From Streptococcus rubneri (GTDB taxonomy: Bacteria > Bacillota > Bacilli > Lactobacillales > Streptococcaceae): a stretch of 64,000 nt of DNA. Positions 16,903 through 25,018 of this stretch are shown one piece after another. Numbering within the stretch: the stretch's first letter is position 1; each line of letters starts with the position of its first letter. Position numbers and translations under genes: made by a program. The notes beneath the pieces are model-generated. The model did no database searches. It saw only the letters and a list, made by a program, of their open reading frames with translations, and was not told the DNA's origin. The DNA is taken from assembly GCF_004785935.1 (NCBI RefSeq), contig NZ_SRRP01000001.1:1-64000 (forward strand). Reading direction: 5' to 3'.

Positions 16903-16936
16903 AAGAACCTCCTAGTTTATCTAGGAGGTTCTTTGT
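16902..16936. terminator. Bidirectional terminator between endonuclease and minus-strand cassette
   Basis: AAAGAACCTCCTAG, a five-base loop, and CTAGGAGGTTCTTT form a perfect 14-bp hairpin. It overlaps the 3' end of the minus-strand gene at 16917. Confidence 0.85.
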
Positions 16937-17246
16937 ATTCTGTAGTGGGGCTATGGCCTAGGTAGGTATAAATCCGTGTCAGTGGAGATTGGGGATGGGT
17001 GGAGACGCGAAAGTGAAAGTAGTGGTCACGGTGGTCGCGACTCTGGGTATGGTGGAGTCTGAAATAGTTGCGCTGGCCTGTCGACATGGATCTCAGCAGG
17101 TCATCTTCTAAAAAGACCAAGGGGGTCGCAGTCGTTGCCAATCGGTAAAAATCATGCTCGAACTGCTGGTAATTGTCTGAAAAATAATCGAATTGGAGTT
17201 CGTGTTTATTCAGGGCTGGTTTCATAGCTAGAATCTCCTGGTTCAA
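16917..17246 (-). CDS. Small protein of the UmuC cassette, unknown function
   Basis: A 109-residue soluble protein without a recognised catalytic motif. It is rich in His, Tyr and Arg (RLHHTQSRDHRDHYFHFRV). It may belong to the DUF5960 group that accompanies streptococcal UmuC-type genes, but I am not sure. Its start overlaps the end of the YolD-like gene by 41 bases, so it is the last gene of the operon. Confidence 0.55.
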   Translation of the reverse strand: MNQEILAMKPALNKHELQFDYFSDNYQQFEHDFYRLATTATPLVFLEDDLLRSMSTGQRNYFRLHHTQSRDHRDHYFHFRVSTHPQSPLTRIYTYLGHSPTTEYKEPPR

Positions 17247-17577
17247 TAGAAAAAATAGTCGAAAGAAGGAGAGAGTGGTAGTGGTGGCTATTTTTTATGA
17301 GGACCTCGGAAGGGCTTAAGGTATAGACCTGGCCGTAGTAAACGGCGACTTGATTGTCCTGGAGGGTAGAGAGGGAGAGGGGAGTCTCTTGCTGATAAGC
17401 CTGCTCGAGGAGGTGACGGATTTCTTGGTTTGAGAGGAGGCGAAGCTCTTCGAGAGAGAGCTGGTTTGTTTGTAAGGCCGTCGAATGCTCAGAGAGGAAG
17501 AATCCGGCCCACTTGGCCATGCCCCGGTCTTGGAAGTCGCGTGCCGACTGATAGGGGAGATAAGAACGATCAATCAT
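17206..17577 (-). CDS. YolD-like protein
   Basis: A 123-residue protein whose N-terminal segment DRGMAKWAGFFLSEHSTAL matches the YolD pattern (DRG..KW....PEH). In Bacillus and other Firmicutes, YolD-like proteins are encoded next to UvrX/YqjW Y-family polymerases and are thought to assist them. The gene overlaps the stop of the polymerase gene by four bases, consistent with coupled translation. Confidence 0.6.
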   Translation of the reverse strand: MIDRSYLPYQSARDFQDRGMAKWAGFFLSEHSTALQTNQLSLEELRLLSNQEIRHLLEQAYQQETPLSLSTLQDNQVAVYYGQVYTLSPSEVLIKNSHHYHSLLLSTIFSIEPGDSSYETSPE

Positions 17578-18986
17578 GCTAAGCCATCTAAACCTCCTGC
17601 AGAGTGGCCTCCGGTCAGTTTGCTTCGAGCCAGAGCGCGCGAATTTTCTAATAGGGCAGAGCCCTTTTGTAGAGAAGCAAAGCCAAACCGGTCACGGATG
17701 TGGTCAATGGTCTCTTGGAGGGCTTCTTCTCTTTGGGTTTGCTCAGGGTCATCAAATAGGGAGATCAGCTGGAAGCTCTCCTCTACGAGCTTCCCATAAA
17801 AGACTCCGATCTGCCGGATGGCTCCTCCCTGGTAGTGGGAGCGAAAGAGCTGGATGACTTCCTTGGCTAATTGAGAGGTAGAGTTGGTCGGATCAATCTT
17901 TCGCTGGCAGTGGATGGAGGGAAGCTGTTCCTGCTTGGAGTAGCTGGCGTGGATGGAAACCAGTTGTGTCTTTTTCTTTTCCCGACGCAAGCGGATAGCG
18001 ACCTGCTCAGCCATCTCTCGAAAGACCAGTTCAATATCGCTTTGGCGGTGGTAGTCACGGGGAAGGATTTGCGAATTTCCTAGACCGTGAGACTTTGGTC
18101 GATAGGGACGATGGACATTGCTTTCATCGATCCCATGGGCATGAAACCAGAGCTGGACGCCCATGACTCCAAATTCTTTTTTGAGCTGGTCTGGATTGGC
18201 CTGGGCTAGTTCATAGATGGAGTGAATGCCTAGTTTGTTCAGGCGTTTTTCTGTTCGCTGGCCGATCCCCCAAAAATCGGTCAGTTTTTTTATCTGCCAG
18301 ACTCGACTGGGGACGTCTTCGTAAGACCAGTTGGCCCGCATGGTTTTCTGGTGCTTGGCTTCGTTGTCCAGGGCCAGTTTGGCCAGGAGTGGATTGGCAT
18401 TGCTCATCCCGACAGTAGCGTAGATCCCAGTTTGCTGCCAAATACGCTTTTGGATCCGAGCAGAAAGGAGGTCCAGCTTGGAGCGTCGGTCTAGCTGAGG
18501 ATCGGGAATAAAGTAGTTGAGAGAGCTGGTCAAATCAATAAAGCCCTCATCAATGGAATAGGGGTAGATGTCATCTGGAGCCGCAAATTCTTGAAAGACT
18601 TGCTGGATTTCCATGTTGACCTGAATATAGGCATTCATGCGAGGGGGCACGATAAAGGTGCGCTTGGCCCAACTTTCGATATAGTGGACAAAGGCTGGAT
18701 CTGTAGGCAGGCCTTGCTTACGGGCCAGGTAGTAATTGAATTTCCTCGTCTTGAGATCGAAGGGCAGATCATAGCTCCGCCCGACATTTTTCTTCCCAAA
18801 GACCTGCTTGAAAACGGGGGAACTGGCTAAGATGAGGCCAGCAGAATTGTCGCTTCGACTCATGACACAAAGAGAAGTAGTCAAAGGGTTGAGCCCGAGG
18901 CGGACGCATTCACAGCTGGCATAGAAACTTTTCATATCCACAAAAGCAATATCAGACCTGGGCTCACGTGAATAATCAAAGAGCAT
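17574..18986 (-). CDS. Y-family DNA polymerase, UmuC/UvrX type
   Basis: A 470-residue translesion polymerase. The catalytic motif FVDMKSFYASCE has Asp17, and YSIDEGFIDLT holds Asp146-Glu147. Thumb and little-finger segments follow (WGIGQRTEKRLNKLGI is the HhH of the thumb). It resembles the plasmid or ICE-borne UmuC/MucB proteins of streptococci more than chromosomal DinB. It lies two bases after a LexA/S24-like regulator, forming a self-contained damage-response cassette. The coding region is GC-rich for this genome (17881-17940 is 55% G+C), suggesting a foreign source. Confidence 0.92.
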   Translation of the reverse strand: MLFDYSREPRSDIAFVDMKSFYASCECVRLGLNPLTTSLCVMSRSDNSAGLILASSPVFKQVFGKKNVGRSYDLPFDLKTRKFNYYLARKQGLPTDPAFVHYIESWAKRTFIVPPRMNAYIQVNMEIQQVFQEFAAPDDIYPYSIDEGFIDLTSSLNYFIPDPQLDRRSKLDLLSARIQKRIWQQTGIYATVGMSNANPLLAKLALDNEAKHQKTMRANWSYEDVPSRVWQIKKLTDFWGIGQRTEKRLNKLGIHSIYELAQANPDQLKKEFGVMGVQLWFHAHGIDESNVHRPYRPKSHGLGNSQILPRDYHRQSDIELVFREMAEQVAIRLRREKKKTQLVSIHASYSKQEQLPSIHCQRKIDPTNSTSQLAKEVIQLFRSHYQGGAIRQIGVFYGKLVEESFQLISLFDDPEQTQREEALQETIDHIRDRFGFASLQKGSALLENSRALARSKLTGGHSAGGLDGLA

Positions 18987-18988
18987 GT

Positions 18989-19666
18989 CTAGACCTCCAG
19001 AGGGAGGAAGTGGCCGACCACGATACCGACGATTTTTGGTTCATCTTCGTAGGGGGCAAAGAGGTCGTCATAGGCTGGGTTGATGGATTCTAGGCGGAGG
19101 CCCTCCTCTTCTCGATAGACTTTTTTGATATAGGTCTTTCCATTCCACATGAGGGCGTAGACTGCTCCATCATAGTCAAATCCGGTCTGTTTCATCAAGG
19201 CAACGGAACCGTTTGGATAGCTTGGTTCCATAGAATCTCCAGACACCCAAGAGGCAAAGTCGTGTTGGATCTCTTGGTCAAAATAGACGGTCTCGTAGTC
19301 AGTCTCATTGTCATAAAAGGTATGACCATGTCCAGCTGCCAAGTCGATAGAGAGGACACGGTAAGGGACCAAAGAGACGACCTTTTCTTGCTCTGCTAAG
19401 AGTTGGCTAGCCAAGAGATCGACTTTTTTCTGATGGGGTGGAGTTAGTAAAGGGTAGGTGAAAAGCGCTGAGCTCTTGTCGACAAAGTAGTCCTCTTTAA
19501 CGGAGAGGCGCTTGGCCAACCTCCTGAGATTTTTATCGTGCGGCTCTGCTAAGCCATTCTCCCAACTAGAGTAGGTCTTGCGACTAATCTCTAAGGATTC
19601 GTAGACCTGAGCTTGGGTCAGGCCCAGCTCAAGTCGCCGGTCTTTTAATTTTTTTGCATCAAACAT
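18989..19666 (-). CDS. LexA/CI-like repressor (XRE HTH + S24 peptidase)
   Basis: A 225-residue regulator. Residues 5-60 are an XRE helix-turn-helix (LGLTQAQVYESLEISRKTYSSWENG). The C-terminal half is an S24 self-cleavage domain with a likely Ala111-Gly112 cleavage site, Ser145 in SGDSMEPSYPNG and Lys181 in TYIKKV. RecA filaments would trigger autocleavage and derepress the polymerase operon. The start at 19666 is chosen because AGGAG lies seven bases upstream; the longer frame to 19732 would run through the promoter. The operator at 19681-19699 suggests autoregulation. Confidence 0.88.
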   Translation of the reverse strand: MFDAKKLKDRRLELGLTQAQVYESLEISRKTYSSWENGLAEPHDKNLRRLAKRLSVKEDYFVDKSSALFTYPLLTPPHQKKVDLLASQLLAEQEKVVSLVPYRVLSIDLAAGHGHTFYDNETDYETVYFDQEIQHDFASWVSGDSMEPSYPNGSVALMKQTGFDYDGAVYALMWNGKTYIKKVYREEEGLRLESINPAYDDLFAPYEDEPKIVGIVVGHFLPLEV

Positions 19667-19680
19667 CTGCATTCTCCTAT

Positions 19681-19699
19681 GTAACGTTTTAAAAGTTAC
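19681..19699. promoter_or_regulatory. Candidate operator of the LexA-like repressor
   Basis: GTAAC, nine bases, GTTAC is an inverted repeat between the -10 element and the start codon of the repressor gene. Its place fits an SOS-type operator that the S24 repressor binds. Confidence 0.6.
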
Positions 19700-19703
19700 G
19701 TAT

Positions 19704-19732
19704 AGTATAGCAAAAAAAAATTCGGACTTCAA
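19704..19732 (-). promoter_or_regulatory. Promoter of the repressor-UmuC operon
   Basis: On the minus strand TTGAAG, a 17-base spacer and TATACT. The operator lies just downstream. Confidence 0.75.
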
Positions 19733-19811
19733 GAGAAAAGTGAGAGGATTTTTCTTTAGCAGCGAAAGAGATTTAACCTAAGCGGATCTCAGATAGGAGA
19801 GGTGGGTGTTT

Positions 19812-19841
19812 TTGTATCTTTTATCCAAATTTTGATATAAT
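19812..19841 (+). promoter_or_regulatory. Promoter of rsmD, apparently leaderless
   Basis: TTGTAT, an 18-base spacer and TATAAT. The -10 ends seven bases before the rsmD ATG, so transcription should begin at or next to the start codon. No ribosome site can fit. Confidence 0.65.
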
Positions 19842-19848
19842 AATCTCT

Positions 19849-20388
19849 ATGAAGATTGTATCAGGTACCTATGGAGGGCGTCCTCTTAAGACGCTCGAAG
19901 GAAAGACAACGAGGCCTACTTCAGATAAGGTCAGAGGGGCTATGTTTAATATGATCGGTCCTTATTTTGATGGGGGGCGGGTCTTGGATTTATATGCTGG
20001 GTCAGGCGGTCTGTCCATCGAGGCGGTGTCTCGGGGGATGGAGCAGGCTGTCTTGGTCGAGAAAGATCGCAGAGCCCAAGGGATTATTGCTAGCAATATC
20101 CAAATGACCAAGGAAAGTCATAAGTTTCAATTGCTGAAGATGGAGGCTCACCAAGCTCTCAGTCAATTGCAGGGGACTTTTGACCTTGTCTTCTTAGATC
20201 CTCCCTATGCCAAGGAGCAGATCGTAGCCGATATTGAGGCGCTGGCTGAACGAGACTTGCTGGGAGAAGAGGTCATGGTCGTCTGTGAGACAGACAAGGC
20301 AGTGGACTTGCCTGAGGAGATTGCTTGTCTAGGAATCTGGAAAGAAAAAATCTACGGAATTAGTAAGGTGACGGTTTATGTCAGATAA
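19849..20388 (+). CDS. rsmD: 16S rRNA (guanine(966)-N(2))-methyltransferase RsmD
   Basis: A 179-residue SAM-dependent methyltransferase that modifies G966 of 16S rRNA. The N-terminal MKIVSGTYGGRPLKTLEGKTTRPTSDKVRGAMFNMI, the SAM motif VLDLYAGSGGLSIEAVSRG and the catalytic DPPY (FDLVFLDPPY) are intact. It overlaps coaD by 11 bases in a conserved rsmD-coaD-sepM order. The ATG appears to be at the 5' end of the transcript. Confidence 0.96.
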   Translation: MKIVSGTYGGRPLKTLEGKTTRPTSDKVRGAMFNMIGPYFDGGRVLDLYAGSGGLSIEAVSRGMEQAVLVEKDRRAQGIIASNIQMTKESHKFQLLKMEAHQALSQLQGTFDLVFLDPPYAKEQIVADIEALAERDLLGEEVMVVCETDKAVDLPEEIACLGIWKEKIYGISKVTVYVR

Positions 20389-20851
20389 AATCGGATTATT
20401 TACAGGTTCATTTGACCCAATGACCTTGGGACACTTGGATTTGATAGAGCGAGCTAGTCGCTTGTTTGATTGCTTGTATGTAGGCATCTTCTTTAATCAT
20501 GAGAAGAAGGGCTATTTTACCATTGAGCAAAGGGAAGCCATGGTGACAGAGGCAGTGGCTCATTTGTCCAATGTAAGAGTCATCACCTCAGAGGCAGAGT
20601 TGGCTGTAGAAGTGGCTAGACGGTATGGGGTGACGAGCTTGGTTCGCGGTTTACGCAATAGTCAGGACTTCCTATATGAAAGCAATATGGACTACTTCAA
20701 TCACCAGCTGGCTCCAGAGCTTGAGACCATCTATCTCTGTGCCCAGCCCCAATACCAGGCCTTGAGCTCGACGAGAATTCGCGAGTTGCTGACCTTCCAG
20801 CAGGATGTCAGTGCCTATGTCCCAGAGAGTGTTATAAAGGAGATGAAATAA
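20378..20851 (+). CDS. coaD: Phosphopantetheine adenylyltransferase
   Basis: A 157-residue enzyme that makes dephospho-CoA from 4'-phosphopantetheine and ATP. The nucleotidyltransferase motif GSFDPMTLGHLDLI at the N-terminus and the C-terminal ALSSTRIRELL (ISSTxxR type) are present. LVRGLRNSQDFLYE is also diagnostic. It overlaps rsmD and is five bases before sepM. Confidence 0.97.
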   Translation: MSDKIGLFTGSFDPMTLGHLDLIERASRLFDCLYVGIFFNHEKKGYFTIEQREAMVTEAVAHLSNVRVITSEAELAVEVARRYGVTSLVRGLRNSQDFLYESNMDYFNHQLAPELETIYLCAQPQYQALSSTRIRELLTFQQDVSAYVPESVIKEMK

Positions 20852-20856
20852 AAGGA

Positions 20857-21963
20857 ATGAATGAATTTGAGAAACAAAGGGCTCAGCTACCAGAAAGCCC
20901 ATTTGAACCTGTACGCAAAAAAGATAGTGTGTGGCGGACCTATCGCTGGCCCCTTATTGGGACCTTGCTTCTGATTTTGGCCTTGCTAGCTTTCTTTGTT
21001 CCCCTGCCTTACTATCTGGAAATGCCTGGGAGTTCAGAAGATATTCGCCAAGTGATGCGCATCAACCAGAAAAATGATGAAGCATCCGGTTCGTATGATT
21101 TTGTCACTGTTGCCGTCAAGCAAGCGACCTTCTCGGATATAGTCTATGCCTGGGTGACTCCTTTTACAGATATCCACTCTGAACAAGAAATGACTGGTGG
21201 CAGTTCCAGTGAGGAATTTTTCCGGATTAATCAATTTTATATGGAAACCTCTCAAAATACTGCCAAATACCAAGGATTAAAGACTGCTGGAAAAGAGACA
21301 GAGATGGAATTCTTAGGTGTTTATGTCATGCAAGTAGCAGAAGACTCTACCTTCAAAGGCGTTCTAAATATTGCGGACACGGTTACGGCCGTGAATGACA
21401 AAACATTCAAGAGCTCAAAAGAGCTCATCGAGTATGTTGGTTCCCAAAAAATTGGGGACAAGGTCTCAGTGACCTACACAGAAGATGGTCAGACCAAGAT
21501 AGCTGAAGGAAAGATTATTAAGTTGGTCAATGGCAAGAATGGGATTGGGATTAGCTTGATTGACCGGACAGAAGTGAAGAGTGACGTGCCGATTGAGTTT
21601 GCGACAGCTGGCATCGGTGGTCCAAGTGCCGGGATGATGTTTAGTTTGTCCATCTATACCCAAGTAGCGGATCCAGACCTTCGTCAGGGACGCCATATCG
21701 CGGGGACAGGGACTATTAACCATGATGGGACTGTCGGAGATATCGGTGGAGTGGATAAAAAAGTCGTAGCAGCAGATCGTGCTGGTGCTGAAATCTTCTT
21801 TGCCCCTGATAATCCGGTGACAGAGGAAGTTAAAAAGAACAATCCGAATGCCAAGAGCAACTACGACGAAGCGGTAGAAACAGCTAAGAAAATTAAGACC
21901 AAGATGAAAATTGTTCCTGTCAAAACCTTGCAGGATGCCATCGACTATTTGAAAAAGAATTAA
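20857..21963 (+). CDS. sepM: SepM-type PDZ/Lon-like membrane protease
   Basis: A 368-residue protease with a short cytoplasmic tail, one membrane segment (about residues 31-53) and an extracellular part. A PDZ domain (about 150-225) is followed by an S16 Lon-type domain with catalytic Ser257 (GGPSAGM) and Lys302 (GGVDKK). In S. mutans SepM trims the competence-stimulating peptide, and the coaD-sepM order is conserved in streptococci. The substrate here is unknown. Confidence 0.92.
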   Translation: MNEFEKQRAQLPESPFEPVRKKDSVWRTYRWPLIGTLLLILALLAFFVPLPYYLEMPGSSEDIRQVMRINQKNDEASGSYDFVTVAVKQATFSDIVYAWVTPFTDIHSEQEMTGGSSSEEFFRINQFYMETSQNTAKYQGLKTAGKETEMEFLGVYVMQVAEDSTFKGVLNIADTVTAVNDKTFKSSKELIEYVGSQKIGDKVSVTYTEDGQTKIAEGKIIKLVNGKNGIGISLIDRTEVKSDVPIEFATAGIGGPSAGMMFSLSIYTQVADPDLRQGRHIAGTGTINHDGTVGDIGGVDKKVVAADRAGAEIFFAPDNPVTEEVKKNNPNAKSNYDEAVETAKKIKTKMKIVPVKTLQDAIDYLKKN

Positions 21964-22060
21964 AGTAGCTTGCTCGACATAGTTTGTACTTGAAAGTATG
22001 AGCTGATGTTGGTAGATCGGAATATTCATCTTCCAATCAAATTCAAGTTTTTGCATATCA

Positions 22061-22091
22061 ATCTCTCTATTTTTAGAGAGATTTTTTTTTT
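22061..22091 (+). terminator. Terminator after sepM
   Basis: ATCTCTCT, ATTTTT, AGAGAGAT is followed by a run of Ts. The segment 21964-22060 before it holds no gene or site that I recognise. Confidence 0.8.
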
Positions 22092-22124
22092 ATACTAGTG
22101 TCAGAAAGAAAGGGAGGTAGTGAA

Positions 22125-22835
22125 ATGATTCAAACCAGTTTGTTTTCCATTTCAGTATTTTTAGCGGGAGTTCTATCCTTTTTCTCCCCGTGTATTTTGC
22201 CACTGATGCCAGTCTATGTAGGGATCTTATTAGATTCTGAGCATGAAAAAACGGTGCGTATTTTTGGAAGAGATATTTCTTGGTATGGTTTGGTCAAGAC
22301 CCTCTGTTTTATTGCTGGTCTATCAACCGTATTTCTCATCCTAGGTTATGGTGCAGGGGCCCTTGGTCAGGTACTCTATGCTCCCTGGTTCCGTTACCTA
22401 TTAGGAGGGATTGTCATCTTATTGGGAATCCATCAGATGGGCCTCATCAATCTTCAGCAACTCCAAAAACAAAAGAGTATCCAACTGAAGAAGGACGAAA
22501 AACGCAATGAATTCTTCAATGCTTTTCTGATAGGGGTCACCTTCAGTTTTGGTTGGACCCCTTGTGTCGGACCAGTTTTGAGCTCTGTTTTAGCCATTGC
22601 CGCTTCTGGAGGAGATGGGGCTTTACAGGGTGCTCTCCTGATGCTGGTCTATACATTAGGCTTGGCGCTACCCTTCTTAGTCTTGGCTCTAGCTTCTAGC
22701 TGGGTTCTACAACATTTTGCTAAACTCAAGCCCCACATGGGAACCTTGAAAAAAATTGGTGGTGCCCTCATCATCTTGATGGGCATCTTGCTGATGCTAG
22801 GAAATCTTAATAGCCTAGCATCCCTGTTTCACTAA
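22125..22835 (+). CDS. ccdA: CcdA-type thiol electron transporter
   Basis: A 236-residue six-helix membrane protein of the CcdA/DsbD family. It passes electrons from cytosolic thioredoxin to thiol proteins outside the membrane. The two redox cysteines are in FFSPCILPLMP and GWTPCVGPVL. The start at 22125 follows GGGAGG; a GTG at 22098 lies ahead of that site and is rejected. It is the first gene of an operon with a thioredoxin lipoprotein and MsrAB, the pneumococcal ccdA1-etrx1-msrAB1 type of extracytoplasmic repair system. Confidence 0.93.
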   Translation: MIQTSLFSISVFLAGVLSFFSPCILPLMPVYVGILLDSEHEKTVRIFGRDISWYGLVKTLCFIAGLSTVFLILGYGAGALGQVLYAPWFRYLLGGIVILLGIHQMGLINLQQLQKQKSIQLKKDEKRNEFFNAFLIGVTFSFGWTPCVGPVLSSVLAIAASGGDGALQGALLMLVYTLGLALPFLVLALASSWVLQHFAKLKPHMGTLKKIGGALIILMGILLMLGNLNSLASLFH

Positions 22836-22861
22836 TCTTGAATGATTAAAGGAGAAAAATC

Positions 22862-23197
22862 ATGAAAAAAATTCTTACACTTACCATTGCTACGCTTAGC
22901 CTTGTCACTTTAGCAGCTTGTTCTGGACAGAAATCAGATTCAGACATGAAAAAAACGGATGATAGTAGTATGATGAAGAAGGACGATATGAAGAAGGACG
23001 ATATGAAGAAGGATGACATGAAGGATTCATCTATGTCCGATGATAAAATGAAAAAAGAAGACATGAAAGATTCATCTATGATGTCTGACAGCAGTTCTGA
23101 AATGAAGGACGATATGAAAAAGGATGAGATGAAATCCAGTGATTCAGAAATGAAAGACGAAAAGAGTGAATCATCTGATATGAAATCAGACCAATAA
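22862..23197 (+). CDS. Methionine-rich low-complexity lipoprotein
   Basis: A 111-residue protein with a lipoprotein signal (LAACS, lipidated Cys20). The 92-residue mature part is almost only Lys, Asp, Glu, Ser and Met, with 16 methionines spaced mostly 4-7 residues apart, for example MKKDDMKKDDMKKDDM. No aromatic residue is present. The DNA at 22973-23017 is three 15-bp tandem units, so length may vary by slippage. It sits between ccdA and the thioredoxin lipoprotein. I do not recognise a named family. A role as a surface methionine pool that is oxidised and then repaired by MsrAB is my inference. Confidence 0.8.
   Translation: MKKILTLTIATLSLVTLAACSGQKSDSDMKKTDDSSMMKKDDMKKDDMKKDDMKDSSMSDDKMKKEDMKDSSMMSDSSSEMKDDMKKDEMKSSDSEMKDEKSESSDMKSDQ
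22973..23017 (+). repeat. Three 15-bp tandem repeats inside the Met-rich lipoprotein gene
   Basis: ATGAAGAAGGACGAT occurs twice exactly and a third time with two changes. Each unit encodes MKKDD. Confidence 0.9.
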
Positions 23198-23265
23198 AGG
23201 ACAGTAGGAAGAGGAAGTCGTCTGCTTGGGCGACTTTCTCCCTATTTATTAAAGAGGAGGAAGAC

Positions 23266-23826
23266 ATGAAAAAAATAGCCTTAGTAGCGACAGGACTTTT
23301 GTGTGTAGGATTGTTAGGGGCTTGCTCTAACCAAGGAATGGAATCATCCAACAAAAGTGAGACTAAGCAGACATCCACAATGGGACCTTCAGAGCAAGCT
23401 GGAAAGAAGGTTCAAGAGTTTAACCTGCAAGGAGTAGACGGTAAGAGCTACCGCTTATCAGATTACAAAGGGAAGAAAGTTTACCTCAAATTTTGGGCTT
23501 CCTGGTGCTCAATCTGTCTTTCAACATTAGGCGACACAAATGATTTAGCAAAGGCAGAGGAGGGTAAGGATTATGTGGTCTTATCCGTTGTAGCTCCAAC
23601 CTTTAATGGTGAAAAATCGGAAGCAGATTTCAAAAACTGGTACCAGTCTTTGGATTACAAGGATTTCCCGGTCTTGATGGACAGTAAGGGCGACTTGCTC
23701 AAAGAGTATGGGATTCGCTCTTATCCATCTGCTCTCTTTATTGCGAGTGATGGAACTCTCGCTAAGACCCATATCGGTTATATGAGCAAGGAAGACATCG
23801 TCCAGACTCTAAAAGAAATGAAGTAA
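23266..23826 (+). CDS. Thioredoxin-like lipoprotein (TlpA/Etrx type)
   Basis: A 186-residue lipoprotein (LGACS, lipidated Cys20) with a TlpA/ResA thioredoxin domain. The redox centre is WASWCSIC, Cys81 and Cys84. It should be reduced by CcdA and in turn reduce MsrAB at the cell surface, as described for Etrx1 in pneumococcus. The ATG follows GAGGAGG. Confidence 0.92.
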   Translation: MKKIALVATGLLCVGLLGACSNQGMESSNKSETKQTSTMGPSEQAGKKVQEFNLQGVDGKSYRLSDYKGKKVYLKFWASWCSICLSTLGDTNDLAKAEEGKDYVVLSVVAPTFNGEKSEADFKNWYQSLDYKDFPVLMDSKGDLLKEYGIRSYPSALFIASDGTLAKTHIGYMSKEDIVQTLKEMK

Positions 23827-23838
23827 GGAGGACATAAA

Positions 23839-24960
23839 ATGGAAACAAAATGGAAACTCATTTCCATTCTTTTAGTGGGGCTATTTTGTTTTGGATTCTT
23901 TTTCCTTATCAAAGGATCCATGGCCTTGGATACATCAGATGCGACGACTGAGCAGATCAAAAAAGCGTCCATGAGTCAGACACCAGTAGCAAACAAAAAG
24001 AAGGAAGAAAAAGTCAATCCAGAAGACCAACGAGAAATCTATCTAGCTGGTGGTTGCTTCTGGGGTGTGGAAGAGTATTTTTCCCGTGTTCCGGGTGTCA
24101 TTGATGCCGAATCAGGTTATGCCAATGGAAAAGGGGATACCACCAAGTATGAACTGGTCAAGCAAACAGGGCATGCTGAAACGGTACATATCACCTATAA
24201 TGTCAAGAAGGTTTCCTTGAAAGAACTGCTTCTACACTATTTCCGGATTATTGATCCAACATCAAAAAACCGTCAGGGAAATGATGAGGGCAGTCAATAT
24301 CGGACAGGAGTTTATTACACTGATGAAGCAGATTTGCCAACCATAAACCAAGTGTTTGAAGAGGTGGCGAAGAAGTATGATAAGCCTTTGGCTGTAGAAA
24401 AAGAAGAACTTGCTAATTATATCAAGGCGGAAGACTACCATCAGGACTATCTACAGAAACATCCGAATGGCTATTGTCACATTGATGTGAATCAAGCTTC
24501 TTATCCGGTTATTGACGCTAGTCGCTATCCAAAACCGAGCGATGAAGAGATCAAGAAGAAGTTATCGCCCGAAGAATATGCAGTGACGCAAGAGAATGAT
24601 ACAGAGCGTGCTTTTTCTAACCGCTATTGGGATAAGTTTGAAGCGGGCATCTATGTGGATGTCGTAACAGGAGAGCCTCTCTTCTCCTCAAAAGATAAAT
24701 TTGATTCTGGTTGTGGTTGGCCAAGCTTTAGCCGACCGATCAGTCCGGATGTGGCAACCTACAAGGAAGATAAGAGTTTCAATATGACTCGGACAGAGGT
24801 TCGGAGTCGAGTAGGAAACTCCCATCTAGGCCACGTCTTTACTGATGGACCTAAGGAAAAAGGTGGCCTTCGTTACTGCATCAATAGCTTGTCAATCAAA
24901 TTCATCCCTAAAGCAGAGATGGTGGAAAAGGGCTACGGCTATTTGTTGGACTATGTCTGA
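23839..24960 (+). CDS. msrAB: Membrane-anchored methionine sulfoxide reductase MsrAB
   Basis: A 373-residue fusion enzyme. A membrane anchor (about 7-25) puts it outside the cell. The MsrA domain has the catalytic Cys73 in [11 protein letters not shown]; the MsrB domain has [11 protein letters not shown] and the catalytic Cys347 in GLRYCINS. MsrA reduces S- and MsrB reduces R-methionine sulfoxide. It closes the operon, 12 bases after the thioredoxin gene. Electrons should flow CcdA to the lipoprotein thioredoxin to MsrAB. Confidence 0.95.
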   Translation: METKWKLISILLVGLFCFGFFFLIKGSMALDTSDATTEQIKKASMSQTPVANKKKEEKVNPEDQREIYLAGGCFWGVEEYFSRVPGVIDAESGYANGKGDTTKYELVKQTGHAETVHITYNVKKVSLKELLLHYFRIIDPTSKNRQGNDEGSQYRTGVYYTDEADLPTINQVFEEVAKKYDKPLAVEKEELANYIKAEDYHQDYLQKHPNGYCHIDVNQASYPVIDASRYPKPSDEEIKKKLSPEEYAVTQENDTERAFSNRYWDKFEAGIYVDVVTGEPLFSSKDKFDSGCGWPSFSRPISPDVATYKEDKSFNMTRTEVRSRVGNSHLGHVFTDGPKEKGGLRYCINSLSIKFIPKAEMVEKGYGYLLDYV

Positions 24961-24982
24961 GACTTTTTGCAACCTACTTTGA

Positions 24983-24997
24983 TATAATGAGTATAAT
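24983..24997 (+). promoter_or_regulatory. Tandem -10 elements before the two-component operon
   Basis: TATAAT occurs at 24983-24988 and 24992-24997. TTGCAA at 24967-24972 could be a -35 for the second with a long 19-base spacer. Confidence 0.45.
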
Positions 24998-25018
24998 AAG
25001 GGTAAGTAGGTGAAACAC

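Noticed and set aside
20672-20902. Antisense frame opposite the coaD/sepM junction
   Set aside because: Overlaps two well-supported genes and has no start site signals.
21964-22060. Possible small gene or RNA between sepM and its terminator
   Set aside because: No frame with a start signal and no convincing fold could be found.
22973-23017. Regular 15-bp repeats considered as a CRISPR-like array
   Set aside because: The repeats are directly adjacent without spacers and encode MKKDD units in a lipoprotein. No CRISPR array or cas gene was seen in the window.
22846-23064. Antisense Ser/Phe-rich open frame opposite the Met-rich lipoprotein
   Set aside because: It is the mirror of the low-complexity repeats on the other strand and has no start signals.
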